From Colwellia sp. (lineage in GTDB: Bacteria > Pseudomonadota > Gammaproteobacteria > Enterobacterales > Alteromonadaceae): 47,351 bases of DNA. Shown piece after piece: positions 45,320-47,351 of this stretch (position 1 is its first letter; every line of letters begins with the position of its first letter). The notes under the pieces are model-generated. The model saw nothing but the letters and a program-made list of their open reading frames with translations. It was not told where the DNA came from and did no database searches. The stretch spans positions 72,949 through 120,299 of the forward strand of contig JAHDIK010000012.1 of assembly GCA_020630795.1 (NCBI GenBank), given 5' to 3'. Made by a program: the position numbers and the translations under genes.

Positions 45320-46357
45320 ATGAGACTTATTGAAAAAGTTTGGTTTGAGCAACATTCTGCTAAGTGGATACTAGTACCGCTGTTAGCGCCGCTATCTTTA
45401 TTGTTTGCTTTACTAACCTTTGTGAGACGTATCTTCTATCGACACGGAATTTTTACCTCTCATAAAGTAAAGGTTCCCGTTATTGTTGTGGGGAATATAG
45501 GTATTGGCGGTAACGGTAAAACGCCTGTTGTTATTTCGCTTATTGAACAATGCCAACAACTTGGCTTAAAAGCAGGAGTTGTTAGCCGTGGTTATGGCGG
45601 TAAAGCACCTTATTATCCCTATGTATTAGATGAAAAAAGCACGGCAGCAGAAGCTGGCGATGAGCCAGTGTTAATTTTTTCGCGTTGTAAGGTTCCTGTA
45701 GTTGTAGGTTCTGAGCGTGTGGTAGCAGCCAATAAATTAGTGGATTTAGGGTGCGATGTCATTATTGCTGATGATGGGCTGCAGCACTATAAGTTGCAGC
45801 GAGATCTCGAGTTGATAGTTGTTGATGCAAAAAGAAAATTTGGAAATGGTTTTTTATTACCAGCGGGTCCGTTACGTGAAGGGAAGTGGAGATTAAATAC
45901 CGTTGATTTTGTGATTCAAAATTGGGCTAATGTAGCTTCTCTAAACAGTGATGCGGCTAATGTACCTAATCAATTCGATATGGAGCTAGTGCCTGAATTT
46001 ATTTGCAATATAGTCACAGGTGAAAAGCTTGTTATATCTGACTTTTTACGCGACAACCCTAACGTTAACGCAATGGCAGGTATCGGAGATCCGAAACGTT
46101 TCTTCTCCACTTTACAATCGTGTGGCTTTACGTTGAACGAAGCGTTGCCTTTTGTTGATCATCATAAATTCAGTGCGGATGATATTCGCTATTTAGCAAG
46201 CGATGTTCCATTGTTAATGACAGAAAAAGATGCGGTAAAATGTAATAATATTGCGCAGAATAATTGGTGGTATATGCCGGTTACAGCGAGATTTTCTGAA
46301 ATAGCTAAACAGCAATTAAAAAATAAAATACAGGCTTTAACGCTAGGCAAGCACTAA
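45320..46357 (+). CDS. lpxK: Tetraacyldisaccharide 4'-kinase LpxK
   Basis: LpxK phosphorylates the lipid A disaccharide at the 4' position. The 345-residue protein has an N-terminal membrane-associated helix (WILVPLLAPLSLLFALLTFV), the P-loop GNIGIGGNGKTP, the SRGYGGK loop, DEPVLI and IADDGLQHY, with the conserved catalytic Asp pair. It follows msbA closely and precedes ycaR by 42 bp, so it sits in the same operon. Confidence 0.97.
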   Translation: MRLIEKVWFEQHSAKWILVPLLAPLSLLFALLTFVRRIFYRHGIFTSHKVKVPVIVVGNIGIGGNGKTPVVISLIEQCQQLGLKAGVVSRGYGGKAPYYPYVLDEKSTAAEAGDEPVLIFSRCKVPVVVGSERVVAANKLVDLGCDVIIADDGLQHYKLQRDLELIVVDAKRKFGNGFLLPAGPLREGKWRLNTVDFVIQNWANVASLNSDAANVPNQFDMELVPEFICNIVTGEKLVISDFLRDNPNVNAMAGIGDPKRFFSTLQSCGFTLNEALPFVDHHKFSADDIRYLASDVPLLMTEKDAVKCNNIAQNNWWYMPVTARFSEIAKQQLKNKIQALTLGKH

Positions 46358-46399
46358 AGTTTGTTTGGTTATCAAATTATATAAGAAAGAGAGAACGAC

Positions 46400-46576
46400 A
46401 TGGCGTTTGACGTAAAATTACTTGAAATATTAGCGTGTCCAATTTGCAAAGGTAAATTAGATTACAAAAAAGACGAACAAGAGCTTATTTGTAAGTTCGA
46501 TCGCTTAGCTTACCCAATAGAAAAGAATATACCGGTATTGCTTGAAAATGAAGCTCGTAGAATTACTGAAGAATAA
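46400..46576 (+). CDS. ycaR: Trm112/YcaR family small protein
   Basis: This 58-residue protein reads [20 protein letters not shown] at its N-terminus. CPIC is the Trm112-type half of a zinc knuckle, but the second cysteine pair is reduced to a single Cys (ELICKFD). The ending ([21 protein letters not shown]) is strongly conserved in YcaR. Its role is unknown; Trm112 relatives act as partners of methyltransferases. Position between lpxK and kdsB is the conserved one. GAGAGAA lies a few bases upstream of the ATG. Confidence 0.93.
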   Translation: MAFDVKLLEILACPICKGKLDYKKDEQELICKFDRLAYPIEKNIPVLLENEARRITEE

Positions 46577-46593
46577 TTATAAAGGTCTTTAAT

Positions 46594-47351
46594 ATGTCAT
46601 TTATTGTCGTTATTCCTGCACGATTTGAATCATCTCGTTTACCCGGTAAAGTGCTTGCCGATATTAATGGTAAACCAATGATTCAGTGGGTAGTAGAAAA
46701 AGCTAAACTAAGCGGAGCTAGCAAAGTTATTGTTGCCACAGATAATGAACAAGTAGAGCAAGTAGTACTTGGCTTTGGTGGAGAAGTTTGTAAAACGCGT
46801 AGTGACCATCAATCAGGCACTGAGCGTTTGGCAGAGGTTATGGAAAAGTATGCCTTTGCTGATGATCAAGTGATTGTGAATGTACAAGGTGACGAACCTT
46901 TTATTCCGCCAGAAAATATTGCACAAGTTGCCGCTAATCTTTCCAATCAAACGTCTGCTCGTATGGCGACATTAGCGATAAAAATATCTGACGTAGAAGA
47001 AGCGTTTAATCCTAATGCAGTAAAAGTGCTGTGCGATAAAGAAGGCTATGCAATGTACTTTAGCCGTGCAACTATTCCTTATGATCGCAACCGCTTTTTA
47101 AATAACGATAACATTGAAAGTATTGGTAACTTTTATCGTAGACATATTGGTATTTATGCCTACCGAGCTGGGTTTATTAAAGATTATGTTACGTGGCCGG
47201 CAAGCGAACTTGAGCAAATAGAGTCGCTAGAGCAATTACGAGTGTTGTGGCAAGGTGAGAAAATACATGTGTCAGTTGCGGAATCTACGGTTCCTGTAGA
47301 AGGAGTTGATACGCCTGAAGATTTAGCAAAAGCGATACAATACGCCAAATC
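46594..47351 (+). CDS. kdsB: CMP-Kdo synthetase KdsB, 3' end cut by the window
   Basis: KdsB activates Kdo as CMP-Kdo for addition to lipid A. The frame from ATG 46594 (AAAGG 8 nt upstream) is open to the window edge, 252 codons, while family members have about 250, so only the last few codons are missing. The sequence has the N-terminal nucleotide-binding [17 protein letters not shown], the VNVQGDEPF metal-binding motif, [11 protein letters not shown] and the C-terminal VDTPEDL. It overlaps no gene and follows ycaR by 17 bp. Confidence 0.97.
   Translation, partial: MSFIVVIPARFESSRLPGKVLADINGKPMIQWVVEKAKLSGASKVIVATDNEQVEQVVLGFGGEVCKTRSDHQSGTERLAEVMEKYAFADDQVIVNVQGDEPFIPPENIAQVAANLSNQTSARMATLAIKISDVEEAFNPNAVKVLCDKEGYAMYFSRATIPYDRNRFLNNDNIESIGNFYRRHIGIYAYRAGFIKDYVTWPASELEQIESLEQLRVLWQGEKIHVSVAESTVPVEGVDTPEDLAKAIQYAK

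Noticed and set aside
46400..46576. ycaR as a full zinc-binding Trm112 protein
   Set aside because: Only CPIC plus one further Cys are present, so a four-Cys zinc site cannot be claimed.

Overview
The window reads as ordinary chromosome of a marine, AT-rich gammaproteobacterium. The gene neighbourhoods (smrB/prmB-aroC, ybeD-lipB-lipA next to dacA and a D-amino acid transaminase, leuS-lptE-holA-nadD, lolCDE, comEC-msbA-lpxK-ycaR-kdsB) are those of Alteromonadales. Protein style and base composition suggest Colwelliaceae (Thalassotalea/Colwellia-like). That placement is inference from gene order and residues, not a database result. No tRNA, rRNA, insertion sequence, prophage or CRISPR array was seen.

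Layout. (1) 1-238: the start of a minus-strand secreted protein made of an exact 8-residue repeat, cut by the window edge. (2) 376-8138: a very large sensor diguanylate cyclase/phosphodiesterase and an insulysin-like M16 peptidase, both minus strand, with inverted repeats in their leaders. (3) 8139-13279: sixA, smrB, prmB, aroC, an MFS transporter and a DoxX-family protein. (4) 13402-27446: a long minus-strand block in several transcription units: leuS-lptE-holA-nadD, rsfS-rlmH-mrdA-rodA-rlpA, and dacA-dat-ybeD-lipB-lipA. It joins peptidoglycan elongation and trimming, LPS export, lipoate and NAD synthesis, and ribosome maturation. (5) 27831-33706: a Lon-like protease, a DEAD-box helicase with a long structured leader, and hppD. 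(6) 33793-40425: beta-carbonic anhydrase, ppiC, a small DUF2897 membrane protein, a PilZ-like protein, lolCDE and a membrane diguanylate cyclase. (7) 40504-47351: a DUF2062 protein, comEC, and the lipid A/Kdo set msbA-lpxK-ycaR-kdsB, with kdsB losing its last codons at the window end.

How the genes fit together. Most of the window serves the cell envelope. PBP2, RodA and RlpA handle wall elongation and septal processing. DacA trims stem peptides and the adjacent transaminase can use the released D-Ala. LptE, MsbA, LpxK and KdsB make and move LPS, and LolCDE exports lipoproteins such as LptE and RlpA. A second theme is cyclic-di-GMP, with two synthesis/turnover enzymes and a PilZ-like protein.

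The points most worth a second look are the octapeptide-repeat protein at the left edge, the nested inverted repeats in the leader of the propeller-GGDEF-EAL gene, and the structured ~225-nt leader of the DEAD-box helicase. No clear novel multi-gene system is visible. Starts were chosen by eye from Shine-Dalgarno spacing and family N-termini, and promoters are sequence matches only.
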